NCBI GenBank assembly: GCA_035388825.1
Contig: DAOOQQ010000011.1
Span: 1-64,000 of the forward strand
DNA: 64,000 nucleotides
Direction: 5' to 3'
From: MWAR01 sp035388825
GTDB taxonomy: Bacteria > Muiribacteriota > Ozemobacteria > Ozemobacterales > Ozemobacteraceae
The translations under genes and the position numbers were made by a program. The notes beneath the pieces are model-generated. The model searched no databases and was not told where the DNA came from. It saw nothing but the letters and a program-made list of their open reading frames with translations. Below are positions 26,301-35,208 of this stretch, piece by piece. Every line of letters starts with the position of its first letter. The stretch's first letter is position 1.

Positions 26301-26391
26301 CCCAGTGGCCCTCCCCGACATCACAGGTGATCGCGACACGATCGGCTTCGAACGGCAGGGATTCGATCCGCAGGGTCTTCTCGAACAACAT
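23347..26391 (-). CDS. Fusion: AMP-dependent acyl-CoA/ACP ligase + acyl carrier protein + HMG-CoA-reductase domain
   Basis: 1014 residues in three units. Residues 1-~505 are an adenylate-forming ligase: YTSGTTGKPKG at 165-175, GYGMTET at 304, KTGDL at 374, and the catalytic Lys493. Residues ~530-605 are an acyl carrier protein with the phosphopantetheine Ser566 in LDSLGVV. Residues ~625-1000 match class I HMG-CoA reductase: GNIEGFLGFAEIPLGLIGPL at 664, catalytic Glu702 in TTEGAL, the NADPH-site GDASGQNM at 793, Lys833 in SGDKK, Asp907 in AAGQD, GTVGGGT at 940 and His997 in AGAHARY. HMG-CoA reductase makes mevalonate by a four-electron thioester reduction. Here the thioester may be delivered on the attached carrier. 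No membrane helices. It may also supply mevalonate in the ordinary way. Confidence 0.9.
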   Translation of the reverse strand: MLFEKTLRIESLPFEADRVAITCDVGEGHWVDMTYGELVEIVGEVGRILQQSGVGKGDRILLVGENHYKWLPVFLGIAGYGAVAVPVDGTLADKRLMGIIENCNPRVIVTSKKFQDKTVAIAEQINAPCDIVNFHFDLVRACAGKSTGRPRPAAPESEDQAAIIYTSGTTGKPKGTILTHRALCASVRIGLSLGDYQTTDVMLALLPLTHVYGLVDTGLCPLSVGSKIVMTASYNPIEILQAVARFRVSYLLVVPRLAEIFAMALRQMTQPLPIPSLKMIIGGASCDPNVIKALRARGITAFQGYGMTETAGGIIACSDGPEGAVGKPAGEVEFRLGNAKNGVGELMIASPTLCSGIFGSEAETKAMFDGRFLKTGDLCEFDSKGYIHVRGRSKDVIIPPGGVNVYPDELEMRLGLLPFADEYAVFGFSEGGGEYPALVLRPSKTILQGKTPAEAQAFAEGEIRRLTADWPEWERFRRIHLTATPLPRSASQKVQRNRVVEMLGAPPAAAAAAGAAPAVRPAAQPTSAETEHQFEVFRKTVGRFLHIDANMITRERPFSDFLQLDSLGVVALVSQLCEEFRVPMRELKLEGAKDFGGLFDLLIAGGGVAAGDAVIDDAEREGRLPPLLDYSPDAVKARQRFMQKRTGAQVRCIPRPEDARSLNGNIEGFLGFAEIPLGLIGPLRVMGDHARGDYYVPLATTEGALVSSVARGAQIITLSGGARVKVLADSLVRAPIFVFETLFDMMAFNQWIENHYDDLKTAAESTTRHGRLDAIEPFPMGSTLCLRFVYATGDASGQNMTTIATHAAIKWIVAHYRGPMVDWFLESNLSGDKKVNGVNFTRNRGKRVIAEVEIPLGLVGKHLHTSAERMVRLGQLSMMTALHAHAFGSQAHYANILAAMFIAAGQDPACVAESAAGVTNLELRQDRLAVSVTMPGLMVGTVGGGTRLPTQQACLQMLECDGPRKSRKLAEIVAAAVLAGEISLIAAMAADEFAGAHARYGRSGGRSETGTPHG

Positions 26392-26438
26392 CCGGGGGGC
26401 CTCCTCGGGCTGAGTGAAAGATCCGTCCTCTGCCCGTC

Positions 26439-26467
26439 AGTCTACTCAAACGGCCGCGCCCCGGCAA
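26439..26467 (-). promoter_or_regulatory. Promoter of the A-T-HMGR operon
   Basis: On the minus strand TTGCCG (26462-26467) and TAGACT (26439-26444) have a 17-base spacer, about 50 bases before the start codon at 26391. Confidence 0.5.
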
Positions 26468-26505
26468 CTGCCCCATGCAATTCCAGAAGGTGATGCAAAA
26501 AATGG

Positions 26506-26533
26506 ATCTGCGTCATCTGCGTCATCTGCGGAT
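26506..26533 (-). repeat. Solo copy of the 9-base-periodic CAGATGACG repeat
   Basis: Three units of the arm sequence of the GxxExxY element (on the minus strand ATCCGCAGATGACGCAGATG and one more unit), without a partner arm nearby. It lies between the barrel-protein gene and the fusion operon. Confidence 0.65.
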
Positions 26534-26568
26534 CGGAATTCCTCGAGAGGAAGCCGCCGGAAGCATCG

Positions 26569-27750
26569 TCAGAACTCGTAACCGGCCCTGATGCCGATGT
26601 CTTTCTCCAGATCCGAATTCTCGCCGCCCGCGATCAGACCAAACCGCAGCTCATAAAATCCCCAGTCGACGCGCCGGTGAAGCCGGCTTTCGAGATTCTG
26701 CACACTGCCGCTCTGCTGGTCGAACTTCGTCTCGGCAAGCGTGAGCCCGATGCGGGTCCGCTTCGTCACGACCCGTTCGACGGTCCCCGACAACGTCCGG
26801 CTCACCGATGCGGCCCCGGTCTCGACCGTGTAGCCGAGCCCGACCGAGTTTTCCCCGCGCCGCCCGTTCCCCCAGGTGATCGAACCCTCACAGAACGAAC
26901 GATCCTCGAACGCCTCGTTTTCGAAGTAGGACTGGCCGCCCACCGAGCCCTCGAGATAGATCTCGCCCGACTCGACCCCGGCCGTCGCGCGGCCGATCCC
27001 GGTGTCGACGAGATCGTTGCGGTTGAGACGGTAATCCGCCGTCACGTCGACGCACTTGCCGTCGTAATACTGCATGCTCATGCGCACGGTGTCGGTGGCC
27101 CCGCTCGACCGGTATTCGCCGAGCAGCCGCAACCCGTCGATCACGTATCCGAGCCGGGCCGCCGAATACTTCTCGCGCCACTCCTGCTCGGAAACCACTG
27201 AAACCGTGGCCTGCTCGTTGAACCGGTACTGCAGGCGCCCCTCGAAATAGCCGGGTTTGTCAGCCTTGTCCTTCAGATCGGGGGTCGCAAGTCTTCCGGC
27301 TTCGAGCGTCGTCGAGAGCCGGCGCCCCCACGGGTAGGTCCAGGAGCCGCCGTCCACGGGCCGGAACAGGCTGTTCCCGCCCCAGATGCGCCCCACGCGG
27401 AAGCTCATCGGCGAGTTCATGTTCCGTCCGGAAAAGGCCGCGTGGTACAGGAAATCGCGCCCGGTCTTCGTGCCCCATGCGTGCTTGAAGATCGCGTGCC
27501 GGAACTGGAACTCGGTGCCGAGATACGGGGTGAAATGCCCGTAACTCAGCCGCTGATCGGAGCGCTCGCGCCAGGGGCCGAAAGGGGTCGTCGTGCTGCG
27601 CTCGGTGCGCTCGAGCGAGCAGGGCGGAGCGATCTCCATGGCCGCCGGCAGGCCGAACGCCCGGCCGGCCAACGCCAGAATACCGATGAGCAGCGGAAGA
27701 AGCGCCCACCGGCGGAAACCGGGCAGTGTCTGTGTCGGATGCGATTTCAC
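26569..27750 (-). CDS. Predicted outer-membrane beta-barrel protein
   Basis: 393 residues. A basic N terminus and hydrophobic core (WALLPLLIGILALAGRAFGL) form a signal peptide. The rest alternates short amphipathic strands with turns (YFEGRLQYRFNEQATVSVVS, YVIDGLRLLGEYRSSG, VRMSMQYYDGKCVDVTADYR) and ends GIRAGYEF, the C-terminal aromatic signature recognised by the BAM complex. These features indicate a barrel of roughly 14-16 strands. No family recognised. Plausible role: porin or outer-membrane anchor. It lies 177 bases upstream of the A-T-HMGR gene on the same strand but is separated from it by that operon's promoter. Confidence 0.75.
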   Translation of the reverse strand: MKSHPTQTLPGFRRWALLPLLIGILALAGRAFGLPAAMEIAPPCSLERTERSTTTPFGPWRERSDQRLSYGHFTPYLGTEFQFRHAIFKHAWGTKTGRDFLYHAAFSGRNMNSPMSFRVGRIWGGNSLFRPVDGGSWTYPWGRRLSTTLEAGRLATPDLKDKADKPGYFEGRLQYRFNEQATVSVVSEQEWREKYSAARLGYVIDGLRLLGEYRSSGATDTVRMSMQYYDGKCVDVTADYRLNRNDLVDTGIGRATAGVESGEIYLEGSVGGQSYFENEAFEDRSFCEGSITWGNGRRGENSVGLGYTVETGAASVSRTLSGTVERVVTKRTRIGLTLAETKFDQQSGSVQNLESRLHRRVDWGFYELRFGLIAGGENSDLEKDIGIRAGYEF

Positions 27751-27796
27751 ATGGGGTCGTTCCAGTTATCGGCGAAACCGGCGTCATTCGTGAATC

Positions 27797-27826
27797 TGTA
27801 CACCCCCCTTCCCAGAGAGCTATAAT
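27797..27826 (+). promoter_or_regulatory. Promoter of the second pseudopilin cluster
   Basis: A perfect TATAAT at 27821-27826 lies 21 bases before the start of the TPR-like gene, with a weak -35 (TGTACA, 27797-27802) 18 bases upstream. The very short leader implies little post-transcriptional control. Confidence 0.5.
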
Positions 27827-27846
27827 CAGAGGGTAAGGTACACATC

Positions 27847-28662
27847 ATGAGCAGTTATTACGACCGCATCGACCTGAGCGACGTCCGGTGGTTCTTCATC
27901 GGCTGTATCCTGCTGCTCGTCCCGATTCTGTATCTGTTTTTCTCGACGGTCCAGACCCCCGACGAGCAGGAGTTTTCCTCGCATGCCATCGAAAGCCGCA
28001 CTTCGGCCTTCGACATTCTGCCGTCCCGCTCGACCTCTTCCAGCGCCGGAACGGGACCGGTAATCGGGGGCGTGATGGCCCACATCGAACAGAAACAGAG
28101 CGGGGTCGAGAAGGACCTCGACCGGGCCTGGGCCGCGATCCAGTCCGCCCCGCGCGACCGGCGGTATCCGCAGGAAATGGCGCCCGAAGCCATCCAGATG
28201 TCCGAGGTCGCCGAGAATCCCGAACTGATCGAGGGAAACGCGAGCCTCGACCAGGGCAACCTGTCGGAAGCGGAACGATTCTACAAGTCGGCGCTGTCGC
28301 AGGCTCAGGATAACGCGTTCCTCGAGGTCGAAGCGCTCGGCGGGCTGATGGAGGTGTACAAGCGCCAGGGCAATGTCGCCGAGTTCGTCAAGGCGTTCCG
28401 CAACTATGCCCTCGCCGCGCAGAAGCTCCGCAACGTCTACGGCCCGGTCGCGGATAACGTCGCGCGGGCGGCCGAGATGTTCGCCCAGCTCGCCAAGGTC
28501 GATCCCGGCAGGCTGCGCGAAGAGCTGGTCAAAGGAAATCTTGCCATGGGAACGAACGTCGATGTCTCGACGTTCATGAAAGCCGTCGAGGAAGCCAGAA
28601 AACTGTATCCGGCCGATCTTCCCGACAGCGAGTCGGTGTATCCGAACCGTCCGGGCGGTTGA
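27847..28662 (+). CDS. Membrane-anchored TPR-like protein
   Basis: 271 residues: a short cytoplasmic start, one membrane helix (WFFIGCILLLVPILYLFF, residues 15-32), a Ser/Thr-rich spacer, then a helical region with two or three TPR-like units (ELIEGNASLDQGNLSEAERF and ALGGLMEVYKRQGNVAEFVK). Its position as first gene before the prepilin-like genes 28681-33604, with 18 bases between, suggests a scaffold role like the TPR pilotins or PilF-type helpers, but it has an uncleaved anchor and no lipobox. No enzyme motif. Confidence 0.7.
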   Translation: MSSYYDRIDLSDVRWFFIGCILLLVPILYLFFSTVQTPDEQEFSSHAIESRTSAFDILPSRSTSSSAGTGPVIGGVMAHIEQKQSGVEKDLDRAWAAIQSAPRDRRYPQEMAPEAIQMSEVAENPELIEGNASLDQGNLSEAERFYKSALSQAQDNAFLEVEALGGLMEVYKRQGNVAEFVKAFRNYALAAQKLRNVYGPVADNVARAAEMFAQLAKVDPGRLREELVKGNLAMGTNVDVSTFMKAVEEARKLYPADLPDSESVYPNRPGG

Positions 28663-28680
28663 CGGCAACAGGAGGCGCGT

Positions 28681-31563
28681 ATGAACCGGTATCCAGCGAC
28701 AGGCAGCCGGCGGGGTAATATTCTCGCCGTCGTGGTCATCATGCTGTCCCTGATTTTCCTCGTATCGCTGTATCTGGCCGACTCGACCATCTCGCGCGGC
28801 CGGCAGACCCGCCGCTCGCTCGGGGGCGACCAGACCGCCTGCCTCGCCGAAGCCGGCCTCAATCGCGCCGTGCACATGCTCAGCAAGGCGATGAACAATC
28901 CCGACATGTTCAAGTCCGACGCAAACGTGCAGAACTTCGCGATTCTGTTGCGATATCCCCTCAAGACGGCCGCGAACAACCCGTACACCTTCGGCGGGGA
29001 TCTGGGAACCGACGAACTGCTCGACGTCTCGGGCTTCGCCAACACGCCGTTCAAGAACAAGATCGAGCTCACGATGAAGGAGCTGCGACTCAAGCCCGAG
29101 GGCGAGGACACGATGGACAAGCTGGTCGCCTATATGGGCGACGGCCGGGCGAAGGATTATGAGGTCAAGGTCACCGTCGAGGTCGACAAGGCCTTCCGCA
29201 TCACCCCGAAAAAGCCGGCCGACGGCGAATATAAAGTTCCTGGTATAGATATTGAGTTCTCGACCCGCCAGGACATCCTGGATTTCCTCGAGAACAAGGG
29301 CCGCATGGCCTTCCTGCTGTATTTCCCCGACTGGCTCAAGCTGTTCAACTTCGCCATCCCGATCAAGGTCTGGATCCCGCTGATCAACAAGGAGATCACG
29401 CTCGCCACGATCGACCCGACCCCCGTCATCGACCTGGCTGTCAAACCCCTGACGAAGGGCAGCGAGTTCGCCTCGAACTGCAACCGGCCGGACGGCCTCG
29501 GAATCAACGATTATTTCACCCTCGACGTCATTGCCCGCATGGTCGCCCAGGCATTCAACAAGCCGAACATCTACCCGTTCAAATGGCTGTATGACGAGAA
29601 CTTCTTCCCCAAGGTGGCCGACCTGTGGCCGTCCGCGATCGGCACGGTCCCGACCGGCTTCGAATACCACGTCGAGAAATACGGCGAGATCCGCATCAAA
29701 TCCGTCTCTCGCATCAACTTCAACGACGGCACCTTCTCGGAACGGCGCATCGAGGCGACGAAGGAATTCAAAGTCTCCGATATACAACCTATGGCGCCCT
29801 TGTACAGCTTCTTTGCAGCGAACCTCAGCAACGACAAGATGAACTTCAACGATTACGGCGGCAGCTTCTACGTGAACAACAGCGGCGGCCGCATCCAGGA
29901 CAAGGAGACGCGCGAGAAGAACAAGGAGATCGGCGGCCAGATCCGCATCAACTACATGCCGGACGATTACGCCAGCGACGAGGAGCCGGGAACGCCCCTG
30001 CTCATCAACTGTTCGATGATGGGTGACTGGAAGGGGCCGCAGTTCTCGCAGAACAGTATCGGCAACACCTTCCTGAACCTGTCCGGCGGCATCGACGGCC
30101 TGATGATGCTCGGCCGCGATGAGGACATGGTCGTCTCGCAGGCGAACTACAACGTCGACATGACCTTCTATACGAAGTCGAAAAAGCTCGACGCAGAGAA
30201 ATACAAGATCCCGAGCATCAAGAGCCTCAAATTCGAGAAGCTCAACCGCGGCTTCTCCTTCTCCTCGGATGTCGCGGGAAACGCGAAATTCCTCAACAAG
30301 GACCCCAAATACAAGGAAAACCGCGAAACGTGGCGTTCCAGCATCAAGCGCGTGAACGCCGGCAAATGGTGGGCTCCCGAGCCCCCGGCCGAAGCCCCCG
30401 ACAAGGACAAGAAAAACGGCATCAATTTCATCCCCGATATCTCCAAGGTCAGCAGCACCATCATCAGCTTCGGCATCTCGCTTGCCCAGCGCGGACTCGG
30501 CAAAGCCCTTCCCAACGCCCCCGTCGCGTTCGGCGACCAGAGCGACGATGCCGACGCGTTCATCGACTTCGAGCTGCCCTGGATGGGCACCCGCAACAGC
30601 GTCTACACCCTGCCGACCCTTGGCTGGGGCCAGAACAAGACGCACTTTTTCGGGGTGAACAGCGTCTACCCGACGCTTTCCCGCGACATCGAAGGCATGG
30701 TGGCCAAGCGGTACCGCCAGTGGCACGTCACGATCATCGGCCTCACGCAGACCGACCGGCTGCCGCTGCTGCCGTTCCCGCCGCCGTGGTGCTTCGTGCC
30801 CCCGATTCCGATTCCCGTCTGGTATTCTGACGAGGTGATAAATAAGTATGACTATAATTTGTGGTTCCTCAAGCCCTTCGACGTCGAGACGAACGCCGCC
30901 GACACGGCGCTGACGGCCTACGATCCGGCGAAGATGGTGAACTGCCCGGCCAACTTCTACGCGATCGAGCAGTATGCGAAGAAAGCCACCTACTACTACC
31001 CGAACTACGACGCCTTCGTGAAGGATCTGCCCAACCGCATGATCGACACGCCCCAGGGAAAGGCGTTCCTGCTCAACGGCGTCTCGTTCATCGCGGGCTC
31101 GATCGGCTCGAACGAGAAGGAGTTCACGCCCCCCGAAGGCGACACGTTCAACGTCATCGGGAAGGGCATCATCGTCTGTTCGGGCAACATCCACCTCGGC
31201 TGCAACATCCGGTGCATCGACGATGCATCGGTGGCCGAAAATCCCGACAAGCGCACGGTGTTCAGCCTGATCGCCCGCAACGGCGGCCTGGTCGTCACGA
31301 AAGCCGGCAACTGGACGGTCGAAGGCTCGGTTTACACGAACGTCGGCCTGTATGTCTCGCCCAGCGCCTCGCTGAACATCCAGGGCAACTGGGTCACGAA
31401 CCGCGTCGACAAGATGCGCATGCAGGGCCACGTCATGATCGACTACATCTCCTCGCGCGTGCGCGCTTCCCTCGGCAGCCTGCACCCCTCGACCGGCAAG
31501 TTCGATCCGCGGCGGTACCATCTGACCCTCTCCCCGAAATGGTCGACCTGGAAGGTGGACTGA
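28681..31563 (+). CDS. Very large PilX-like pseudopilin with C-terminal beta-solenoid-like region
   Basis: 960 residues beginning with a basic leader and the PilX-type helix RRGNILAVVVIMLSLIFLVS, then GGDQTACLAEAGLNRAVHML, the 'AEAG' pattern typical of PilX proteins. Ordinary PilX is under 200 residues. The central ~700 residues are not recognisable. The last ~170 (GKGIIVCSGNIHLGCNIRCI, FSLIARNGGLVVTKAGNWTV, GLYVSPSASLNIQGNWVTNR) form short repeating strands, like a bactofilin or beta-helix, and parallel the end of the 705-residue protein at 17865. AGGAGG precedes the start. Probably a filament tip or surface component. Two ATA-containing codon islands lie within it. Confidence 0.7.
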   Translation: MNRYPATGSRRGNILAVVVIMLSLIFLVSLYLADSTISRGRQTRRSLGGDQTACLAEAGLNRAVHMLSKAMNNPDMFKSDANVQNFAILLRYPLKTAANNPYTFGGDLGTDELLDVSGFANTPFKNKIELTMKELRLKPEGEDTMDKLVAYMGDGRAKDYEVKVTVEVDKAFRITPKKPADGEYKVPGIDIEFSTRQDILDFLENKGRMAFLLYFPDWLKLFNFAIPIKVWIPLINKEITLATIDPTPVIDLAVKPLTKGSEFASNCNRPDGLGINDYFTLDVIARMVAQAFNKPNIYPFKWLYDENFFPKVADLWPSAIGTVPTGFEYHVEKYGEIRIKSVSRINFNDGTFSERRIEATKEFKVSDIQPMAPLYSFFAANLSNDKMNFNDYGGSFYVNNSGGRIQDKETREKNKEIGGQIRINYMPDDYASDEEPGTPLLINCSMMGDWKGPQFSQNSIGNTFLNLSGGIDGLMMLGRDEDMVVSQANYNVDMTFYTKSKKLDAEKYKIPSIKSLKFEKLNRGFSFSSDVAGNAKFLNKDPKYKENRETWRSSIKRVNAGKWWAPEPPAEAPDKDKKNGINFIPDISKVSSTIISFGISLAQRGLGKALPNAPVAFGDQSDDADAFIDFELPWMGTRNSVYTLPTLGWGQNKTHFFGVNSVYPTLSRDIEGMVAKRYRQWHVTIIGLTQTDRLPLLPFPPPWCFVPPIPIPVWYSDEVINKYDYNLWFLKPFDVETNAADTALTAYDPAKMVNCPANFYAIEQYAKKATYYYPNYDAFVKDLPNRMIDTPQGKAFLLNGVSFIAGSIGSNEKEFTPPEGDTFNVIGKGIIVCSGNIHLGCNIRCIDDASVAENPDKRTVFSLIARNGGLVVTKAGNWTVEGSVYTNVGLYVSPSASLNIQGNWVTNRVDKMRMQGHVMIDYISSRVRASLGSLHPSTGKFDPRRYHLTLSPKWSTWKVD

Positions 31564-31564
31564 C

Positions 31565-32062
31565 ATGACGCCACGACCTCGCCCCGGCCGGACCGGCATC
31601 ACGCTGGTCGAGATCCTCGTCGCCGCCGCGGTCATCGCCCTCGCCTTCATTCCCCTGATGCGGCTCATCTCGGGCAACTACACCGCCACGGCCAAGACGA
31701 GCAACCAGTCGAAGGCGGCGGCCATCCTCAACCGGCTGATCGAGGAGGTCAAGCACGTCCCGTTCGCGACCTACGTCAAGGAGTGCCCGGAAGTGATGCA
31801 GGAAAAGCCGTTCGCCGTGCCCGCGAAGTATTATCCCGAGACGGTCGCGGCGCTCGACGAGCAGAAGAAGGCCGACGACCGGGAGTTCTGGATCGAGGCG
31901 AACATGACCGGCTCGAAGAACGATGCCGGCCAGCTCGTCGAGATCTACTTCGAGGCCGAGATCAAGTGGCGAGACATGGGCGGCAAAGCCGCGACGAACC
32001 AGCCCGAACATCGGCTTCGGGCCGCGACCCTGGTGTTCAACCCCGAAACGAAGTTTCTCTGA
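31565..32062 (+). CDS. Prepilin-like protein (PilV/GspI-like)
   Basis: 165 residues with the prepilin site GRTGITLVEILVAAAVIALA (Ile rather than Phe after the cleaved Gly; Glu5 present). The globular part includes SKAAAILNRLIEEVKHVPFA, a helix-loop typical of PilV, and ends with strands (EIYFEAEIKWRDM). The start ATG lies one base after the stop codon of the giant PilX-like gene, so translation is coupled. The order PilX-PilV-PilW mirrors the minor-pilin operons of type IV pilus systems. Confidence 0.8.
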   Translation: MTPRPRPGRTGITLVEILVAAAVIALAFIPLMRLISGNYTATAKTSNQSKAAAILNRLIEEVKHVPFATYVKECPEVMQEKPFAVPAKYYPETVAALDEQKKADDREFWIEANMTGSKNDAGQLVEIYFEAEIKWRDMGGKAATNQPEHRLRAATLVFNPETKFL

Positions 32063-32092
32063 GAACGGGGCTCAGGAAATGAGGCCATCCGC

Positions 32093-33604
32093 ATGAAGAC
32101 GCATCGCAGACACGGATTCACCCTGACCGAGGTCATGGTGAGCATCGTCCTGTTCTCGATCGTCATGGGCGTGACGATGAACCTCTGGAGCCAGGCCCAG
32201 CGCAACATGGCCCAGACCACGACACGCCAGACGCTCCAGCACGACAGCCGGCTGATCATCCAGATGCTGACCGCCGACCTGAAGGCCGTCAAGGCCGGCA
32301 CGTTCAAGATCTCCCAGGAGCCCCTCTCGATGGAGTTCGACCGGTTCTCGGGAGATGAAAAAGCGATGGAGGGCGAGAAACTCGCCAACGAGCGGACGAT
32401 CGCCGTCAAATACACCTTCTCCAAGCCCCTCCTGCGCCGGGAAATGGCCGGGAAAGGGCCGCGCACGCTTTCCAGTCACGTCGAGACCGTCACCGTCTCG
32501 CGCAAAACCCTTTCCGCGGAGGAGGCCGAGGCCAATCCCCAGCAGTCGGCCCGCGTGGACGTGGTCGTGACCATGAAGATGCGCGTGCCGGGCTCGCGGA
32601 AGGAGCTGACGCACACCGAGCGCACCTCGGTCATCATGCGCGACGATTACTACCAGCTCGCGAACAAGACGTATGCCAGCAACCTGCAGACCGCCTCGAC
32701 GATCAAGGAGGATCTCTCGGAGGCAGAAAAATCCAACTGGTTCGACCAGGAGCTGACGGCCGACTCGCTGAAGAACCTCACCAAGGAACAGCTCGACGAG
32801 ATGTCCACGGTGCAGCAGGATACGATCAAACAGGCCAATTCCGACCTGAAGGAGTTGAACAACCAGATCAAGGACGTCGACACCGGCAAGAAGTGGTACA
32901 ACTACGCCTTCGGCTGGCTGACCGGCACCGACCCCGACGTCGAGTTCGCCACGACGATGCGGAATAAACTTGCCGATATTGAATGCCCTGAGAACGGCCT
33001 GCCGGCCAAGGGCCAACGGCCCTCCGACGAGGCGGACAAAATCATCCAGGAAGTCGACAAGAAGATCCAGGAGGATGAGAAGGAGTTCTTCGGGAAATCA
33101 TTTGACACGATATATGACGAGAAGAACGCATCACAGAAAGAGCAGGCGTCGGCCCAGAAGAAGGCCTACGAGATGAAGCTCGCCGACCGGCAAATCGAGA
33201 AAGCGATGGAAAAGCTGAGCGAAGAGGACAAGAAAGACCCGGAGAAGATGAAGCAGTTCACCAGGCTGATCGACCAGTATCCGGCCACGACCGAGGAGCT
33301 GCGCGCGAATCTCGCCAACGACCTCCGGCTCAACGAGAAGACGGGGGAGGCGCGGGCCGATCTCGAGAAGATGATCGATGCCAAGTGCAAGGAAATGGAA
33401 CAGATCAAGGCCGAGTATGCCAAGTGCGACCTGCAATGGATGAACGACAGCTCGATCGAGAAGAAGATCAAGGCCTACGAGGCCAACAAGCAGGTGTTCA
33501 ACTTCGGCAAGAGCAAGGTCGAGACGCTGCGCACGAAGGAGATGTCGATCGACAACGCGAAGGTCATCGAAGAAGCGATGGCCAACCTCGCCACCACGAA
33601 GTGA
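32093..33604 (+). CDS. Prepilin-like protein (PilW-like) with a long charged coiled-coil tail
   Basis: 503 residues. HGFTLTEVMVSIVLFSIVMG is a prepilin signal with Glu5, and residues ~30-200 look like PilW/GspJ (QTLQHDSRLIIQMLTADLKA). From ~215 to the end the protein changes to Lys/Glu-rich helices with heptad-like spacing (NSDLKELNNQIKDVDTGKKW, EQASAQKKAYEMKLADRQIE, DLEKMIDAKCKEMEQIKAEY), predicted long coiled coil. PilW proteins are normally ~200-350 residues without such a tail. The tail could link filaments or reach the outer membrane. The AT-rich patch at 32960-33115 falls in this part, which might mark a later addition. Confidence 0.75.
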   Translation: MKTHRRHGFTLTEVMVSIVLFSIVMGVTMNLWSQAQRNMAQTTTRQTLQHDSRLIIQMLTADLKAVKAGTFKISQEPLSMEFDRFSGDEKAMEGEKLANERTIAVKYTFSKPLLRREMAGKGPRTLSSHVETVTVSRKTLSAEEAEANPQQSARVDVVVTMKMRVPGSRKELTHTERTSVIMRDDYYQLANKTYASNLQTASTIKEDLSEAEKSNWFDQELTADSLKNLTKEQLDEMSTVQQDTIKQANSDLKELNNQIKDVDTGKKWYNYAFGWLTGTDPDVEFATTMRNKLADIECPENGLPAKGQRPSDEADKIIQEVDKKIQEDEKEFFGKSFDTIYDEKNASQKEQASAQKKAYEMKLADRQIEKAMEKLSEEDKKDPEKMKQFTRLIDQYPATTEELRANLANDLRLNEKTGEARADLEKMIDAKCKEMEQIKAEYAKCDLQWMNDSSIEKKIKAYEANKQVFNFGKSKVETLRTKEMSIDNAKVIEEAMANLATTK

Positions 33605-33611
33605 CCGGCAT

Positions 33612-33628
33612 CCCTGACCGAGTCAGGG
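33612..33628. terminator. Small hairpin between convergent genes
   Basis: CCCTGAC-CGA-GTCAGGG lies between the coiled-coil pilin gene (+, stop at 33604) and mtaB (-, stop at 33629). The 7-base stem with a short loop may terminate both. Confidence 0.4.
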
Positions 33629-34927
<1,299 letters not shown>

Positions 34928-35008
34928 ATCATGAACGTCGCGGCGGGGTCACTCCCCATCGTCTTTGTGCCCTCACACCCGGCATGTGCGATTCAGAACG
35001 AGAGCCAC

Positions 35009-35140
35009 ATCCACAGATGGCACAGATGTCGCAGATAAACGGCAGGAAACGCACGAATTGTTTTTCAGATCACGAAAGATCGGTCTTTCGTTCTCAACGG
35101 TCGTTCCCATCTGTCCTTCATCTGCCCTGCATCTGCGGAT
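35009..35140. repeat. 132-bp inverted-repeat remnant related to the GxxExxY element
   Basis: A left arm at 35009-35039 (ATCCACAGATGGCACAGATG...) and a right arm at 35108-35140 (reverse complement begins ATCCGCAGATGCAGGGCAGA) flank about 70 bases with no gene. Inside is a small hairpin CGAAAGA-TCGG-TCTTTCG (35073-35090). The base string GCACGAATT next to the left arm also resembles ACACGAAT at the same place in the 5059-5534 element. It looks like a deleted, non-coding copy of it. Confidence 0.65.
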
Positions 35141-35208
35141 ACGGCCTTGAGACCTGCGATTTATTCAATGGCGTATGGTTGTCGTGACCGAACCTGGCTT
35201 CGGGGTCT

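Noticed and set aside
27826..31677. A 1283-codon open frame on the minus strand
   Set aside because: It is antisense to the TPR-like and giant PilX-like genes, which have good starts, signals and family motifs. Its translation is Val/Asp/His/Arg-rich with no domain; long antisense frames are expected in GC-rich genes.
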